Shown: positions 62,802 through 64,000 of the stretch, one piece after another
Layout: each line of letters starts with the position of its first letter
Numbering within the stretch: position 1 is the stretch's first letter
Notes under the pieces: generated by a model
Seen by the model: only the letters and a program-made list of their open reading frames with translations
Told to the model about the DNA's origin: nothing
Databases searched by the model: none
Position numbers and translations under genes: made by a program
Origin: Lachnospiraceae bacterium
Lineage (GTDB): Bacteria; Bacillota; Clostridia; Lachnospirales; Lachnospiraceae
Direction of reading: 5' to 3'
Assembly (NCBI GenBank): GCA_014804785.1
Contig: JAAUZD010000026.1
Coordinates: forward strand, 366,357 to 430,356
Length of the DNA: 64,000 nucleotides

Positions 62802-62901
62802 CAGAAAGCTGTTATTGCGCGATGAATTACAACTTCTCACACGTATCAATGTATTTTATACTTAAACTAGCAGTAAAATATACGAGGTGGGAGTGACCGT
62901 T

Positions 62902-63285
62902 ATGGAAAAAGTCGAAGATAAGATAGCAGAGCAAATGGTTTCTCATATGATGCTGGACATGGGTGTTCCGGCGCATCTGAAGGGATATCGTTATGTAAGA
63001 TCAGCTGTTCTTATGGCAGAAGAAGATATGAAGGTAGTGGGAAGTGTTACAAAGCTGCTTTACCCAGAGATAGCAAAGCAGTATAATACTACTGACGGTA
63101 AAGTCGAGAGAGCGATTCGCAATGCCATTGAGATTTCATGGGAAAGGGGCAATAAGGAAACTTTTGAAGGTCTGTTCGGATATTGTAGCGAAAGCGGACA
63201 GGGCAGACCGACCAATAGTGAATACATAGCAGTAATCGCCGATGAGGTCAGAATACAGATTAATACGAGATGCGGGGAAAATTAA
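62902..63285 (+). CDS. Spo0A C-terminal DNA-binding domain protein, no receiver
   Basis: 127 aa from the ATG at 62902, where GAGGTGGGAG lies 10 nt upstream; a GTG at 62887 overlaps that site. The whole protein matches the Spo0A effector domain: VSHMMLDMGVPAHLKGYRYVRSAV, then LYPEIAKQYNTTDGKVERAIRNAIEISW and GRPTNSEYIAVIADEVRI (positions about 10-125). The N-terminal phosphoreceiver is absent. The domain reads the sequence near 0A-boxes (TTCGACA-like). It could activate or block Spo0A targets without phosphorylation. Confidence 0.88.
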   Translation: MEKVEDKIAEQMVSHMMLDMGVPAHLKGYRYVRSAVLMAEEDMKVVGSVTKLLYPEIAKQYNTTDGKVERAIRNAIEISWERGNKETFEGLFGYCSESGQGRPTNSEYIAVIADEVRIQINTRCGEN

Positions 63286-63324
63286 AGCAGTTTTCCCGGC
63301 TTTCGGGAAAGTAGAGGATAGCTT

Positions 63325-64000
63325 ATGGATAAACCTGCAATTTGTGGAGGAACTCCTATTCGTGATACGAAGCTATTTTATGGTCATCAGTATATTGATG
63401 AAGCAGACATACAGGCTGTAGTGGATGTGCTGAAAAGCGATTTTTTGACCTGCGGACCGAAAATTGATGAACTGGAGAATAAGCTTTGTCAAATCACAGG
63501 AGCGAAATATGCGGTTGTCTGCAGTAACGGGACTGCCGCACTGCATATAGCCTGTCAGGCAGCCGGGATCGGCGCGGGGGATGAGGTCATTACTACGCCG
63601 ATTACCTTTGCCGCATCGGCGAACTGCGCTCTGTACTGCGGTGCAAGGCCAGTGTTTGCAGATATCAACGAAGAGACTTATAATATTGATCCCGATCAGG
63701 TGAAGAATCTGACGAATGAGCGGACGAAGGCTGTGGTGGCGGTGGATTTTACAGGGCAGTCTGTAGAACTTGATGCGTTGCTTGCTCATTGCCGCGAAAA
63801 TCATCTGGTATTGATAGAGGATGGAGCTCATGTCATCGGAACACGTTATAATGGAAAATATAATGGATCCATAGCAGATATGACTACTTTAAGCTTTCAT
63901 CCAGTTAAAACGGTGACCGGTGGCGAGGGTGGTGCGGTTTTGACCAATAGTGAAGAATACTACCAGAAATTACTTTTATACCGCACTCACGGTATCACTA
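63325..64000 (+). CDS. DegT/DnrJ/EryC1-family aminotransferase, PseC-like (3' partial)
   Basis: 225 residues of an open frame that leaves the window. AGAGG lies 7 nt before the ATG at 63325. Fold-type I PLP aminotransferase of sugar type: NGTAALH at residues 69-75, the EDGAH motif (E165, D166) for the pyridine nitrogen, and the PLP-lysine K195 in SFHPVKTVTGGEGG. The SFHPVK...GEGG pattern resembles PseC, which makes the 4-amino sugar for pseudaminic acid. Downstream genes are not visible, so flagellin or capsule use is only inferred. Confidence 0.8.
   Translation, partial: MDKPAICGGTPIRDTKLFYGHQYIDEADIQAVVDVLKSDFLTCGPKIDELENKLCQITGAKYAVVCSNGTAALHIACQAAGIGAGDEVITTPITFAASANCALYCGARPVFADINEETYNIDPDQVKNLTNERTKAVVAVDFTGQSVELDALLAHCRENHLVLIEDGAHVIGTRYNGKYNGSIADMTTLSFHPVKTVTGGEGGAVLTNSEEYYQKLLLYRTHGIT

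Noticed and set aside
1..64000. tRNA, rRNA or known riboswitch
   Set aside because: No cloverleaf, rRNA segment or recognised riboswitch core was seen in the intergenic stretches; a covariance-model scan would be more decisive.

Overview
The window looks like the chromosome of a spore-forming, Gram-positive Clostridia member, most likely Lachnospiraceae. This rests on AGGAGG-type ribosome binding sites, moderate-to-low GC, sporulation genes (spoIID, spoIIQ, spoVG, an orphan Spo0A DNA-binding domain), glgC-glgD, and a DnaD/DnaI-type primosome pair beside murC. The genus cannot be decided from sequence alone. No rRNA, tRNA or CRISPR array was found.

Layout. 1-4.1 kb: 3' part of a double-domain polyphosphate kinase 2, a convergent VanW-family gene, and an AAA-ATPase/PD-(D/E)XK gene. 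4.1-11.9 kb: a BlaI/BlaR-like pair followed by a second operon (lipoprotein fused to a solute-binding domain, two sugar-type permeases, an HlyD-like adaptor). The two promoters carry almost the same double operator, so the pair probably controls both units. 11.9-30.9 kb is accessory: two FtsX-type ABC exporters with different regulators (XRE-type on the minus strand; TetR-type on the plus strand, more GC-rich, with two matching operators), gene remnants, an aconitase-family hydratase, an ATPase/TOPRIM pair that looks like phage defence, an LtaS-like sulfatase-fold enzyme preceded by 11-bp repeats, an AraC-type regulator with a small partner, and a decayed PD-(D/E)XK transposase. 30.9-33.0 kb: an AgrA/AgrC-like two-component system.

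33-47.5 kb: a FlxA-like protein, a DUF368 (PopT-type) transporter, an EF-hand protein behind a likely sigma-D promoter, spoIID and spoIIQ with candidate sporulation-sigma promoters, an amidohydrolase, a GH9-like lipoprotein lacking catalytic residues, ddl, murF, plsC, and a glycosyltransferase with a polytopic membrane protein. 47.5-64 kb is mostly core: PRPP synthetase, dnaI-like and dnaD-like genes with a DnaA-box cluster upstream, murC, glgC-glgD, spoVG, pth, mfd, an NptA/PhoU phosphate transporter, a 33-aa protein, a DNA glycosylase, a broken small ORF, the Spo0A C-terminal-domain protein, and the start of a PseC-like aminotransferase that runs off the end.

The best leads are the shared BlaI-type operators, the DnaA-box cluster controlling primosome genes, the ATPase/TOPRIM pair, the TetR operator pair, and a family of small hairpin-forming intergenic repeats (four copies). 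Function calls come from reading motifs by eye; no database search was run.
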